Translations under genes and position numbers: made by a program
Shown: positions 1-6,477 of the stretch, piece by piece
Layout: the number at the start of each line of letters is the position of its first letter
How positions within the stretch are numbered: position 1 is the stretch's first letter
Notes under the pieces: model-generated
What the model was told of the DNA's origin: nothing
The model's database searches: none
The model's input: only the letters and a program-made list of their open reading frames with translations
NCBI GenBank assembly: GCA_016928995.1
Contig: JAFGJS010000120.1
Coordinates: 1-10,276, forward strand
DNA from: Candidatus Sumerlaeota bacterium
GTDB lineage: Bacteria; Sumerlaeota; Sumerlaeia; JAFGJS01
Length of the DNA: 10,276 bases
Direction: 5' to 3'

Positions 1-40
1 ACAGCGCCAGTCAAGGCGCTGCGCGCCATGCCGGGCGCAC
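1..40 (-). mobile_element. Group II intron, 5' end only (left copy, minus strand)
   Basis: The reverse complement of these 40 bases is identical to the first 40 bases of the intron that begins at 9935. On the minus strand it starts GTGCGCCCGGCATGG, close to the GUGUGCCCGGCAUGG start of group IIC introns such as O.i.I1 (recalled, not searched). The rest of the intron, including any reverse transcriptase, lies outside the window. It is oriented in the sense of the lpx operon and sits directly after a terminator-like hairpin (41-71), the usual group IIC target. Confidence 0.75.
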
Positions 41-71
41 AAACTAGAAAAGGCGCAAGCATGGCTTGCGC
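41..71 (-). terminator. Terminator-like hairpin after the lpx operon, target site of the left intron
   Basis: Read on the minus strand, the arms are GCGCAAGC (71-64) and GCTTGCGC (60-53), a perfect 8-bp stem with a 3-nt loop. It is followed by C and TTTTCTAGTTT (51-41), and then immediately by the intron start at 40. A GC-rich stem plus a T-rich tail downstream of lpxI fits an intrinsic terminator for the minus-strand operon. It also fits the known habit of group IIC introns of inserting just after such stem-loops. Confidence 0.65.
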
Positions 72-286
72 ACTCCAAGGCGCTCTTCGCGGTAATCAAT
101 AGCTGATAACAGTTCTCAAAAGTTTTTGCCGAATGAAATGGGTACATAGCCGAGGGGGGCTGTGCCACATTCCCGGAATGCGGCAAGAACTTTTGAGAGG
201 CGCATTAAAATCCAGTCAATCCTGTTCATCCTGTCAAAAAAAACGTCGTGCCGTCGTGTCGTGGTGGTGAGTGAGATTCGGTTCGG
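72..286. other. Spacer downstream of lpxI with repeats
   Basis: This 215-nt spacer holds no credible gene. It contains the long imperfect hairpin at 114-198 and, at 212-271, two short motifs of the dispersed type common in environmental genomes. One is an 'aatcctgttcatcctgtc' phrase followed by a run of A. The other is a GTCGTG-rich phrase ending in gtggtggtgag, and a close relative of it appears at 8506-8531 in front of the SBF-like permease. Confidence 0.5.
114..198. repeat. 85-nt long-hairpin element (foldback or MITE/REP-like)
   Basis: The outer arms 114-131 (TCTCAAAAGTTTTTGCCG) and 181-198 (CGGCAAGAACTTTTGAGA) pair over 18 positions, with one G-U pair (125/187) and no mismatch in plus-strand RNA. 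The 49-nt interior also folds: AATG at 137-140 pairs with CATT at 168-171, and GGTACA and AGCC at 141-151 face GGCT and GTGCC at 158-166 with a small bulge. The whole element is close to a continuous stem. No U-tract follows it, so it does not look like a simple terminator. It could be a non-autonomous mobile palindrome or a structured RNA element in the 3' region of the lpx transcript. Confidence 0.7.
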
Positions 287-1126
287 TTATTCGAAGGGGG
301 TGTTGTTGTCGATGCCGTAGATGGCGATGTTGTTTTTCTCGGCGAGTTTGATGGATTCGGCTTGATGGATGAAGAGCGTCTGTCCGGCGCATACCGCCAG
401 ACAGCGGGCCTTGGCTTTTGCCATGGTTTTGATGGTGTCCGGTCCGATCACCGGCAGGTCCATGCGGAAATCCTGCTTGGGGCGGCTGACCTTGACCACT
501 ACGTTGCCTTCGCCGGCGTATTCGCCCGCGCGTTCGATGCAGTGGTCCGTGCCTTCGATTCCTTCGACGGCGACGACGATGCGCTTCTGCACGACGATAG
601 TCTGGCCGATGTCTTTGCCGGCGATGGATTTGGCCAGGGGAAAGCCGAACTCGATGTCGCGCATCTCGGCTGGAGTAGGCGGACGTTTCGGCGTGAGCAC
701 GCCCTGCCGGGCCAGCGCATCGGGCAGGAAGATCGTCGGATCGAGCGTCTCGATGCCTTCGTTGGCGAACTCCTGGATCACGGCGCCGATCACCGTCTCC
801 GCGCGGCGGTCGGGCAATCGATTGAGGATCTTGATTCCGCGGACGTCGAGAAAGTCCGTGGCGCAGGTCAGTTTGACGTGGTCGATTTTGCCGGCGAAGG
901 TGATTTTATTCACGGCGAGTTTCTTGCAGGTTTTGATCAGCTTGCCCACCTGTCCAACGCCGAACCAGAAGACTTTATCCACATCCACCACGCGTTCGAT
1001 TTCTTTCGAGGCGTAGCCCTTGATCGCGAGTCCGATGACTTCGAAGCGGCCCTCGTTGCGAGCGGCCTCGGCGCAGTTGAGCGGGAAATGTCCACGGCCG
1101 CAAATGATGCCGACGCGTTCGGTCAT
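287..1126 (-). CDS. lpxI: UDP-2,3-diacylglucosamine pyrophosphatase LpxI
   Basis: This 279-aa cytoplasmic enzyme of the LpxI family (formerly DUF1009) hydrolyses UDP-2,3-diacylglucosamine to lipid X (2,3-diacyl-GlcN-1-phosphate) and UMP, the fourth step of lipid A synthesis. It replaces the unrelated LpxH in many non-gammaproteobacteria. Supporting features are the N-terminal nucleotide-binding-like start (IICGRGHFPL, residues 7-16), FAGKI (77-81), AVEGIEGTDHCIERAG (186-201) and KVSRPKQDFRMDLPVIGP (212-229). D223 lies in the last motif and appears to match the essential Asp225 of Caulobacter LpxI. The length is normal for the family. Its ATG overlaps the lpxA stop codon by 4 nt (ATGA), which points to translational coupling, and it is the last gene of the operon. 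LpxI is confidently identified by family motifs. Confidence 0.93.
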   Translation of the reverse strand: MTERVGIICGRGHFPLNCAEAARNEGRFEVIGLAIKGYASKEIERVVDVDKVFWFGVGQVGKLIKTCKKLAVNKITFAGKIDHVKLTCATDFLDVRGIKILNRLPDRRAETVIGAVIQEFANEGIETLDPTIFLPDALARQGVLTPKRPPTPAEMRDIEFGFPLAKSIAGKDIGQTIVVQKRIVVAVEGIEGTDHCIERAGEYAGEGNVVVKVSRPKQDFRMDLPVIGPDTIKTMAKAKARCLAVCAGQTLFIHQAESIKLAEKNNIAIYGIDNNTPFE

Positions 1127-1941
1127 TTAGCTGTCCGGCCTTTCTTGTTGCGCGGCCGCAGCACGCCGCGCTGAGTGCCTTCGATGAAGGTCAAAAGGCT
1201 GGCGATATCTTTCGAGCGAGGCGCTTCTTTTCGCAAGGCGCTAAGCACATCGTCCCAGAGCAGTCCCTGAAGGAACATCATGCGGTAGGCGCGGCGGATC
1301 TCGCGGATCGCTTTTTTGCTGAAGCCGTTGCGCCGCAGCCCGACGACATTGACGCCGTATGGCCGCGCGGGATGGCCGTCCACCAGCATGAACGGCAGCA
1401 CGTCTTTGTTGATTTTAGAGTTTGAGCCGATGATGCAGTAAGCCCCGATGCGGCAGAATTGATGCACGCCGACAAGCCCGCCCAGCACCGCGGCATCCTC
1501 CACGACGACGTATCCGCCGATGGTGGCGGAGTTGGCCAGGATGCAGTTATTGCCGACCTGGCAGTCATGCGCCACGTGGGTGAAGGCCATGAAGGTGTTG
1601 CCGTCTCCCACGCGCGTCGCGCCGTCTTCCTCGGAGGAGCGGTTCAGCGTGCAGTACTCGCGGAAGGTGTTGCCGTCGCCGGCGATCAGGTAGCTGCGCA
1701 CGCCGGTCAGATAGGCGTGCGCCTGGCTGTCGCTGCCGATCGTGGCCTGGTGATACACCTTGCTGTCGCGCCCCAGGGTGGTCCAGGGTCCGATATAGGC
1801 GGAAGAGCCGATCACGCTGCCCGCGCCGATGCGGGCGTGTTTTTCAATCACCGCGTAAGGTCCGATTTCTACGCCTTCGTCCAGCTCGGCGGTGGGATCT
1901 ACGACTGCGGTGGGATGGATCATCGCTTGTGAGCTCAGCAT
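1123..1941 (-). CDS. lpxA: Acyl-[ACP]-UDP-N-acetylglucosamine O-acyltransferase LpxA
   Basis: LpxA transfers a beta-hydroxyacyl chain from ACP to the 3-OH of UDP-GlcNAc, the first step of lipid A synthesis, as a left-handed parallel beta-helix trimer. The 272-aa product has hexapeptide repeats over about residues 7-175, the catalytic region HVAHDCQVGN with H125, and H160 in GVHQFCRIGA. The C-terminal helical domain has GLRRNGFS with R204. The start at 1941 has a ribosome-binding sequence AAAGGA about 5 nt upstream and lies 9 nt after fabZ. Three positions differ from E. coli in a by-eye alignment. The QDLK loop holding Asp74 and Lys76 reads SQAHAYLTG, H144 is Tyr, and the acyl-chain ruler position G173 is Ser. 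The protein ends in a basic tail. LpxA is much more likely than another hexapeptide transferase, given lpxC, fabZ and lpxI around it. Confidence 0.92.
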   Translation of the reverse strand: MLSSQAMIHPTAVVDPTAELDEGVEIGPYAVIEKHARIGAGSVIGSSAYIGPWTTLGRDSKVYHQATIGSDSQAHAYLTGVRSYLIAGDGNTFREYCTLNRSSEEDGATRVGDGNTFMAFTHVAHDCQVGNNCILANSATIGGYVVVEDAAVLGGLVGVHQFCRIGAYCIIGSNSKINKDVLPFMLVDGHPARPYGVNVVGLRRNGFSKKAIREIRRAYRMMFLQGLLWDDVLSALRKEAPRSKDIASLLTFIEGTQRGVLRPRNKKGRTAK

Positions 1942-1950
1942 TTCGATCCT

Positions 1951-2394
1951 TTATTTAAACATCAGAGTCATTTCGGTCTTGCAGGCCAGTTCGCCGTCAA
2001 CGGTCGCCTGGCCTTCCAACTTCACCATGCCGCGCCGGGCCTGCAGCAGCGTGACTTCCATACGCAACTGATCGCCCGGTGTGACCGGTCTCTTGAATCG
2101 TGTGTTGTTGATTCCGCCGAAAAAGCCGAGTTTGGCTTTCTCGCCTTCGCCCGCTTCATCCTTGGCCACGATGCCGCCGAGCTGCGCCATGGCCTCGACC
2201 ATCAACACGCCGGGCATCACGCGGAACTGCGGGAAGTGTCCGTTGAAAAAAGGCTCGTTCACAGTGACATTTTTAATCCCTACGGCTCGTTTTCCAGGTT
2301 CGAGTTCGATCACACGATCCACGAGCAAAAACGGATAGCGATGCGGGATGATGCTGCGAATGGCTTCAATGTCGAGCGCGGGGGCTTCAGGCAT
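1951..2394 (-). CDS. fabZ: 3-hydroxyacyl-[ACP] dehydratase FabZ
   Basis: FabZ removes water from beta-hydroxyacyl-ACP in type II fatty acid synthesis and so competes with LpxA for the same pool. The 147-aa protein has a hot-dog fold signature: [14 protein letters not shown] (residues 15-28) and the active-site stretch [20 protein letters not shown] (51-70), with catalytic H53 and E67. Two residues after GHFP read QF where many FabZ have GH. The start chosen is the ATG at 2394, not the longer possible start at 2424. A strong GAAGGAG lies 6 nt upstream of it, and this start gives the family's usual length. It overlaps the end of lpxC by 8 nt (ATGCCTGA). In Bacteroidetes these two enzymes are often fused; here they are separate but coupled. 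Confidence 0.94.
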   Translation of the reverse strand: MPEAPALDIEAIRSIIPHRYPFLLVDRVIELEPGKRAVGIKNVTVNEPFFNGHFPQFRVMPGVLMVEAMAQLGGIVAKDEAGEGEKAKLGFFGGINNTRFKRPVTPGDQLRMEVTLLQARRGMVKLEGQATVDGELACKTEMTLMFK

Positions 2395-3280
2395 CTCGTA
2401 CTCCTTCGGGGGAATGCTGCGCAAAAACTGCGGCTTTTAATTTTTTAACAAACTCAACGTGCGACGCATGCCCGGATCGCGAAGCGACGATATGTCCCCT
2501 TAGTTCTCCACTAATCAGCATCAAATCGCCCAATAAATCAAGGATTTTGTGCCGTATGGCCTCGTCGGGAAATCGGACATGGTTTATAGGATTTCCGCCC
2601 TCTTCGAGCACGACGGCGACCTCCAGATCGCCGCCTTTGATCACGCCCCGGTCGAGCAGGGCTTGCGCGTCGCGCTTGAAAACGTAGGTGCGGGCCGGCG
2701 CGATTTGCTTGAGATAAGCCTCCGGCGTCGCATCCCACGTCATTTCCATCTTCAGGTTATATGGTTCGGCGTAATGCATGAAGTACGTGAGTTTCAGTGT
2801 TTCAGAGGGAACGCCGCAGATCTGCACGCTATCCTGCGCATAGGACACCGGTTCGCGGATCGCGAAGACGCGGCGTTCGGCGTCCTGAGCGGTTAATCCT
2901 GCTTCGTGCAAGGCTTCGGCCACGGGCTTCGCGCTGCCGTCGAGGATTGGACATTCTGCCGCATTGGCCTCAATAATCAAGTTGTCAACGCCCATCCCTG
3001 CGCAGGCAGAAAGCACATGTTCCGTGGTGAGAATCGCTGTTTCAGCATTCAAACCCAGCGCCATGTTGCGTGTCATCGTTTCCGGCAGCGCATATTCCAC
3101 AGTCGCGGGAATCTCCGGGCGGTCCGGCAAATCCGTCCGGCGAAATATAATGCCGCTATCCGGATCGGCGGGCAGCAGGCGCATCGTGCAGGGGCGTCCG
3201 CTAAAGAGTCCGGCGCCGGATAATTCTATCGCGCGCGCAATCGTATGTTGTGGCGTATCGACCATCGATTCTGTTTTCAT
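2387..3280 (-). CDS. lpxC: UDP-3-O-acyl-N-acetylglucosamine deacetylase LpxC
   Basis: LpxC is the zinc-dependent cytoplasmic deacetylase that carries out the committed step of lipid A synthesis. Counted from the start at 3280 (297 aa), visible motifs are TGVGL-like SGAGLFSG near residues 21-28, [16 protein letters not shown] with E87 and H88, DGSA near 114-117, and [10 protein letters not shown] with zinc ligands H244 and D248. SGHASH holds the general acid H271. H88, H244 and D248 match E. coli His79, His238 and Asp242. Start choice: the ATG at 3280 has GGAAAAA just upstream and gives a usual N-terminus (TPQHTI matching KQRTL). The frame is also open to an ATG at 3316 without a visible ribosome site. 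It lies 61 nt after ompH and overlaps fabZ by 8 nt. Confidence 0.94.
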   Translation of the reverse strand: MKTESMVDTPQHTIARAIELSGAGLFSGRPCTMRLLPADPDSGIIFRRTDLPDRPEIPATVEYALPETMTRNMALGLNAETAILTTEHVLSACAGMGVDNLIIEANAAECPILDGSAKPVAEALHEAGLTAQDAERRVFAIREPVSYAQDSVQICGVPSETLKLTYFMHYAEPYNLKMEMTWDATPEAYLKQIAPARTYVFKRDAQALLDRGVIKGGDLEVAVVLEEGGNPINHVRFPDEAIRHKILDLLGDLMLISGELRGHIVASRSGHASHVEFVKKLKAAVFAQHSPEGVRDA

Positions 3281-3341
3281 GCTTTTTCCGGCCAAGCGGA
3301 AAACGGCTGCGTTCATGCAAAGTATGGTATGGCTTCAGCAA

Positions 3342-4193
3342 TCAATCCAGCAAGGGTTTCAGGATGTAGTCGCCTTTGCTGATTGTGCGGTTGAGTTTTT
3401 TGTTAAGAAACAGATCCTTCTCGCCGGCTGTGATCATCAGCGCTTCGTAATCAGCGGCCTCGATGGATTTGCTTATGATATAAGGCTCCTGCAATGTTTC
3501 GCCTTTGCCAATGCGAATCCGGGCGGCCAGCACCTCGACGTTTTTCTTGGCGGCGTTCGGGGCGCTGGGCGTCAGTTTCGGCTTGTCCGTCGATGCGGAT
3601 TGATCTTCTGGTTTTTCGCCGTTCTCCTCTTGATCCGATTCTTTGTCCGTCTCTTTCGCTTTCTTTTGCAGTGCTGTTTCCAGCAGCACGGCCGCCTCGT
3701 CGGTCAGGTCGTGCTCCGCATCCACATAAAGCACCACTTCGCGGCTGAGCACCAGGTCGTAGCCTTCTTCCTTGGCCAGGCTCTCCGCTGCAAGCACCAC
3801 CTCGCGGATGTACGGCGTGATCATGTCGTCTTCCAGCGTCTGAAGCAACTCCTTCGCGTCATCCTGCTTGTCTCGGATCGTTTCGCGCAGATCGTTGAGC
3901 TCATCGCGTTTTTCGCTGAGTTGCGTTTCGCTGAGCACGGCGGCCTGCCGCGTCAGATCCTGGCGCAGACGGTCGTATTGCAGCAGCATGCCGTCGATCT
4001 GGTTTTGCAGGTTTTTCAGTTTGCGATCCTGCTCGGCCAGGGCGTCGCGCACAAACTGCGATTTTTTCAGCGCGCGCTGCACGTCGATCACGGCGATGCG
4101 TTGACTGGCGGAGGCATCCTGTGCGCTTGCCAAAAGCGGCGACGCGGAAAATACCACAGCCAGCATCAAGGCGAAAAGACGATTGATAGACAT
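3342..4193 (-). CDS. OmpH/Skp-family periplasmic chaperone with C-terminal SAF-like domain
   Basis: The 283-aa product has a signal peptide (residues 1-24, hydrophobic core LFALMLAVVFS, likely cleavage after ASA). An OmpH/Skp domain follows from about 30 to 172. It begins IAVIDVQRALKKS, continues as a long charged coiled coil (about 44-125) and ends with the family's GYDLVLSREVVLYVDAEHDLT. Skp chaperones outer membrane proteins across the periplasm as a trimer of tentacles. Ordinary Skp proteins stop near residue 175. Here a Glu/Lys/Asp/Pro-rich linker (about 176-217) leads to 65 more residues (219-283), VEVLAARIRIGKGETL ... LNKKLNRTISKGDYIL, which resemble a SAF domain of the CpaB/FlgA kind. 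The usual neighbours bamA and lpxD are absent, but lpxC-fabZ-lpxA downstream fits an envelope operon. The OmpH part is sure; the SAF assignment is by eye. Confidence 0.85.
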   Translation of the reverse strand: MSINRLFALMLAVVFSASPLLASAQDASASQRIAVIDVQRALKKSQFVRDALAEQDRKLKNLQNQIDGMLLQYDRLRQDLTRQAAVLSETQLSEKRDELNDLRETIRDKQDDAKELLQTLEDDMITPYIREVVLAAESLAKEEGYDLVLSREVVLYVDAEHDLTDEAAVLLETALQKKAKETDKESDQEENGEKPEDQSASTDKPKLTPSAPNAAKKNVEVLAARIRIGKGETLQEPYIISKSIEAADYEALMITAGEKDLFLNKKLNRTISKGDYILKPLLD

Positions 4194-4330
4194 GATGTTA
4201 CTGCCCTTTTCATGTTAATTTGCTCAACAGGAAGGGGGATTTTGCGGCTCGCTGGGGAGAATAGCAAGCCAAAAAAGGGGGCCGGACAACCAGCGGGCGC
4301 ATTTCGTTTCAGCTACAGACTTCCGTCACC

Positions 4331-4369
4331 GGCTGTCATGATTTTTGCAGGGCAAAAATCATGACAGCC
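4331..4369. repeat. Perfect 18-bp palindrome
   Basis: The arms GGCTGTCATGATTTTTGC (4331-4348) and its exact reverse complement (4352-4369) are separated by AGG. A perfect 18-bp stem with a 3-nt loop is far beyond chance. No U-run follows on either strand, so a terminator is not the obvious reading. It may be a foldback repeat or an RNA processing site. Confidence 0.75.
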
Positions 4370-4391
4370 CGGGGATGTTTTTGACGCTCAA

Positions 4392-4439
4392 CCCAGGCCG
4401 GCGCTCACGGCCGCTATGCGGCCTACGCTCTGGCCTGGG
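4392..4439. repeat. Nested palindrome (8-bp outer and 6-bp inner stems)
   Basis: The outer arms CCCAGGCC (4392-4399) and GGCCTGGG (4432-4439) enclose an inner perfect stem GGCCGC/GCGGCC (4409-4414 and 4418-4423, loop TAT). About 8-9 nt of largely unpaired sequence separates the two stems on each side. This two-tier GC-rich form is typical of REP-like intergenic elements. Confidence 0.65.
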
Positions 4440-4448
4440 CTTTGATAC

Positions 4449-4467
4449 TCAGCGCTTTCAGCGCTGA
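4449..4467. repeat. 8-bp palindrome
   Basis: TCAGCGCT (4449-4456) and AGCGCTGA (4460-4467) form a perfect stem with loop TTC. It is the third hairpin in the series and lies on the TPR-gene side. It could be part of the TPR gene's 3' end, but no T-tract follows on the minus strand. Confidence 0.5.
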
Positions 4468-4560
4468 TAAGGAGCCATGATTAAAGAGATGAATGCAACC
4501 ATAGATGAAATGAAATGCGCCCCAACCAGCCGGCGTTTCATATCCGAAGCAGGCGCGCCG

Positions 4561-5394
4561 TTATTGCATTTGCTTGATCGACTTTAATTCCGCCTCTGCG
4601 ATACCGTAAAGCGTCTGCTCCCGTGCGGTTTTCTCCAGTACGGAGACGTCGTCCAGCTCGACTGCGTTGAATTTTCCGGTGTTCAGTTTAGCCAGCATCG
4701 AGGCGTTATCAGCGGGACGTTCGGATTTGATTTGCTCGCAGAGTTGGATAGCCTGTTCACGGGTCTGCGGGTCGAGTTTCAGGATGCCGGCTTTTTTCAA
4801 CAAGGCGAAAGCGCCCAGATACGATTTCGGCGCAGCCTCGTTGGCTTTGCTGTAATATTCCAGCGCTTCTTGCAGCTTGGCTTGCTTTTGCGCGTTATCT
4901 TTGGCGGCAAACGCCTCGCTGTCGCAGCAATCACCCAAAGCAATCAGCGCCTCGGCTTTTTGTTCGCTGTTTTGCGCCGTGTTCAGCAATTGCTGGAAAG
5001 TCTCGCGGGCCTGGGCGATATCGTCGAGGAAATAGTATTGGTTGGCGAGGGTTTTCAGGGCCTGACGTCCCAACACCGAATTGGGATATTTCTTGGCGAC
5101 GCTGCGGAGCTGCGCTTCCGCTTCAGCGGCGTACTGGGCGCGCTGATCCGCGTCCATTTCGTTGACGGCTTTCAGGTATTCGCTGTATGCGGCGTAATAC
5201 TCGTTGTTGATCGCCTCGATTTTCGATTGCTTCATGTTGCGATACAGTTGTTTTCCGCCGATCGCCGCGGCGACGGCGAGGATAATGATGATCACGAAAG
5301 TGGAATGCTCCTGGCACCATTCCCACGCTTGCAGGGTAAAGTCTTTCACTTCATCGTGCTTGAGGTCTTTGCGGCGAATTTTGATTTTTGCCAT
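4561..5394 (-). CDS. Membrane-anchored TPR protein (YfgM-like)
   Basis: The 277-aa protein has a basic N-terminus (MAKIKIRRKDLKHDE) and one membrane segment at about residues 31-47 (STFVIIIILAVAAAIGG). A long Ala/Gln/Glu-rich helical region follows, with tetratricopeptide-like pairs such as AEAQLRSVAKKYPNSVLGRQALKTLANQYY and ALEYYSKANEAAPKSYLGAFALLKKA. The layout, with a short cytoplasmic tail, one helix and TPRs outside, is that of the YfgM/TPR_21 type, whose E. coli member associates with the Sec translocon and periplasmic chaperones. Sequence alone does not prove that role. The start at 5394 (ATG) is preferred over an upstream in-frame TTG at 5412 because AGGA lies 8 nt before it. It is transcribed toward ompH, 367 nt away, so co-transcription is doubtful. 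Placement next to a Skp gene would suit an envelope-assembly role. Confidence 0.8.
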   Translation of the reverse strand: MAKIKIRRKDLKHDEVKDFTLQAWEWCQEHSTFVIIIILAVAAAIGGKQLYRNMKQSKIEAINNEYYAAYSEYLKAVNEMDADQRAQYAAEAEAQLRSVAKKYPNSVLGRQALKTLANQYYFLDDIAQARETFQQLLNTAQNSEQKAEALIALGDCCDSEAFAAKDNAQKQAKLQEALEYYSKANEAAPKSYLGAFALLKKAGILKLDPQTREQAIQLCEQIKSERPADNASMLAKLNTGKFNAVELDDVSVLEKTAREQTLYGIAEAELKSIKQMQ

Positions 5395-5590
5395 GTCAGG
5401 AATCCTGTCCAACGATTGTCTCTTCCTCTGGCGCCCTGGAACCGGCCAGCGCGATCCTGAAGAAAGATTTCATCAAAGATATGGAATTGCAAAAGTGGGC
5501 GCATTGTGAAAAGTGATCCATTGAACTGCAAGCATTTTTTTACGATCCGGCGCGTAAATCCTCACTATAGCGAAAAAGATTAAAAAAAAT

Positions 5591-5620
5591 TTGAACCAAC
5601 GGAACTGTTTGGTGTCTAAT
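5591..5620 (+). promoter_or_regulatory. Candidate sigma-70-like promoter for the prepilin-like gene
   Basis: TTGAAC (5591-5596) and TCTAAT (5615-5620) match the -35 and -10 consensus at 4/6 and 5/6 positions with an 18-nt spacer. It follows an A-rich tract (5574-5589) that could act as an UP element. Transcription would start near 5627, about 47 nt before the ATG. Confidence 0.45.
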
Positions 5621-5657
5621 CCCGGTCATTGTTGGTTTGTGGTCATTTCTCTGAAAA

Positions 5658-5664
5658 GAGGAGG
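5658..5664 (+). promoter_or_regulatory. Ribosome binding site deciding the prepilin start
   Basis: GAGGAGG is an unusually strong Shine-Dalgarno sequence. It sits 9 nt before the ATG at 5674 and directly touches the ATG at 5665, so 5674 is the better start. Confidence 0.7.
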
Positions 5665-5673
5665 ATGCTTGAT

Positions 5674-6399
5674 ATGGATGTTCGATCCATGCGCCGCGGT
5701 TTCACTTTGATTGAGTTATTGATTGTTGTGCTGATCATCGCCATTCTGACGGCGGTCGCTGTGCCGAACTTTCTGGAATTCCAGACGCGGGCCAAGGTCA
5801 GCCGCGCACAGGCGGATTTACGCACGCTCTCCATGTGCCTCGAGGCTTATATGGTGGATAACAATGATTATCCCTACATCAGCGACGATGCGGCTGGTGA
5901 ATGGGTGATGCCCGCCGGATTCCCGATGAATCGCACCTCGCCCGCGGGACTCACTACGCCGATCGCCTATCTCACGACGGTGCTGTATGATCCATTCGTG
6001 TTGCAAAACCGCGACATGAGCGTGGGGCAGCAGCCGGACGGGCCGCAATATCTGCATTATGAGCGGCTGGGCTTCGGTTACGATGACGCGGGCGCCGCGT
6101 ATGACGACGATGGCAGCGGAATGCGCGCCGTGCATGTGCCGCCTGACGCCAATGGCACGATCTGGGGCACGTATGCCTCCGACGGACCGGATGCGGATGA
6201 AACCACGGATCCGTCGGTCGTCCCGACCCGCTATGTGCTTTACAGCATTGGGTCGGACCAGACGCACCGGGTGTATAATCCCGACGGCACGATTCTCACC
6301 AAGTCGCGCTGGAGCGTGTTGAACTACTACGATCCGAGCAACGGCACGGTGAGCATTGGCAATATCGTCCGGTTTCCCGACGGGCGGAGTTTCCCCTGA
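5674..6399 (+). CDS. Type II secretion/type IV pilin-like protein with prepilin leader
   Basis: The 241-aa product begins with a class III leader. MDVRSMRRG is followed by FTLIELLIVVLIIAILTAVAVPNF, with cleavage expected between G9 and F10, Glu at +5 and one hydrophobic helix for membrane and filament packing. After PNFLEFQTRAKVSRAQADLRTLSMCLEAYMVDNNDYP comes a globular domain rich in Asp, Gly and Tyr, including LYSIGSDQ near the C-terminus. The final YDPSNGTVSIGNIVR-like segment recurs in stand-alone pseudopilin families of Lentisphaerota, Hydrogenedentota and Planctomycetota (recalled). It stands alone with its own promoter; no secretion or pilus assembly genes are nearby, so it probably uses machinery encoded elsewhere. 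The exact role (minor pilin, pseudopilin or surface protein) is unknown. Starts at 5629, 5665 and 5689 are possible, but the ribosome site favours 5674. Confidence 0.85.
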   Translation: MDVRSMRRGFTLIELLIVVLIIAILTAVAVPNFLEFQTRAKVSRAQADLRTLSMCLEAYMVDNNDYPYISDDAAGEWVMPAGFPMNRTSPAGLTTPIAYLTTVLYDPFVLQNRDMSVGQQPDGPQYLHYERLGFGYDDAGAAYDDDGSGMRAVHVPPDANGTIWGTYASDGPDADETTDPSVVPTRYVLYSIGSDQTHRVYNPDGTILTKSRWSVLNYYDPSNGTVSIGNIVRFPDGRSFP

Positions 6400-6477
6400 G
6401 TCAATGGTTGATCGGATGGTTCCGGCAAAGATTGGCCGTGCCGTCGTGGCCGTATTTCAAGTTTGTCCGGTTTTTGC

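Larger units (their letters stand above)
4194..4560. other. Intergenic region with three palindromes; presumed leader of the ompH-lpx operon
   Basis: No credible gene is present in these 367 nt. It must hold the promoter of ompH and the 3' end of the TPR transcript, both on the minus strand, but I could not pick a convincing -35/-10 pair. Three hairpins stand in a row at 4331-4369, 4392-4439 and 4449-4467 and are listed separately. None is followed by a clear T-tract on either strand. Confidence 0.5.
5395..5673. other. Divergent promoter region between the TPR gene and the prepilin-like gene
   Basis: This 279-nt AT-rich stretch lies between two divergently transcribed genes, so it must carry a promoter for each. 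A good candidate for the plus strand is listed separately (5591-5620). On the minus strand only weak matches were seen. An example is TTGCAG with CACAAT 17 nt downstream (within about 5500-5535), which I would not call. No gene is evident. Confidence 0.5.

Noticed and set aside
362-1174. A 270-codon plus-strand open frame
   Set aside because: It is the complement of lpxI and the end of lpxA. The translation has high Asp/Ala/Arg content typical of an antisense frame in GC-rich DNA.
2395-2424. Longer FabZ start at 2424
   Set aside because: The ATG at 2394 has a strong GAAGGAG at proper distance and gives the family length; the upstream codons lie wholly within lpxC.
2964-4364. A 466-codon open frame on the plus strand
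   Set aside because: It lies antisense to lpxC and ompH, both with clear family motifs. Its translation is Phe/Leu/Arg-rich without domain features, as expected from a shadow frame.
4331-4369. Intrinsic terminator for the TPR gene
   Set aside because: The stem is perfect but no T-tract follows on the minus strand, so I list it as a palindrome only.
5395-5412. TTG start at 5412 for the TPR protein
   Set aside because: The ATG at 5394 has AGGA upstream and begins a normal basic N-terminus. The extra six residues would read through that ribosome site.
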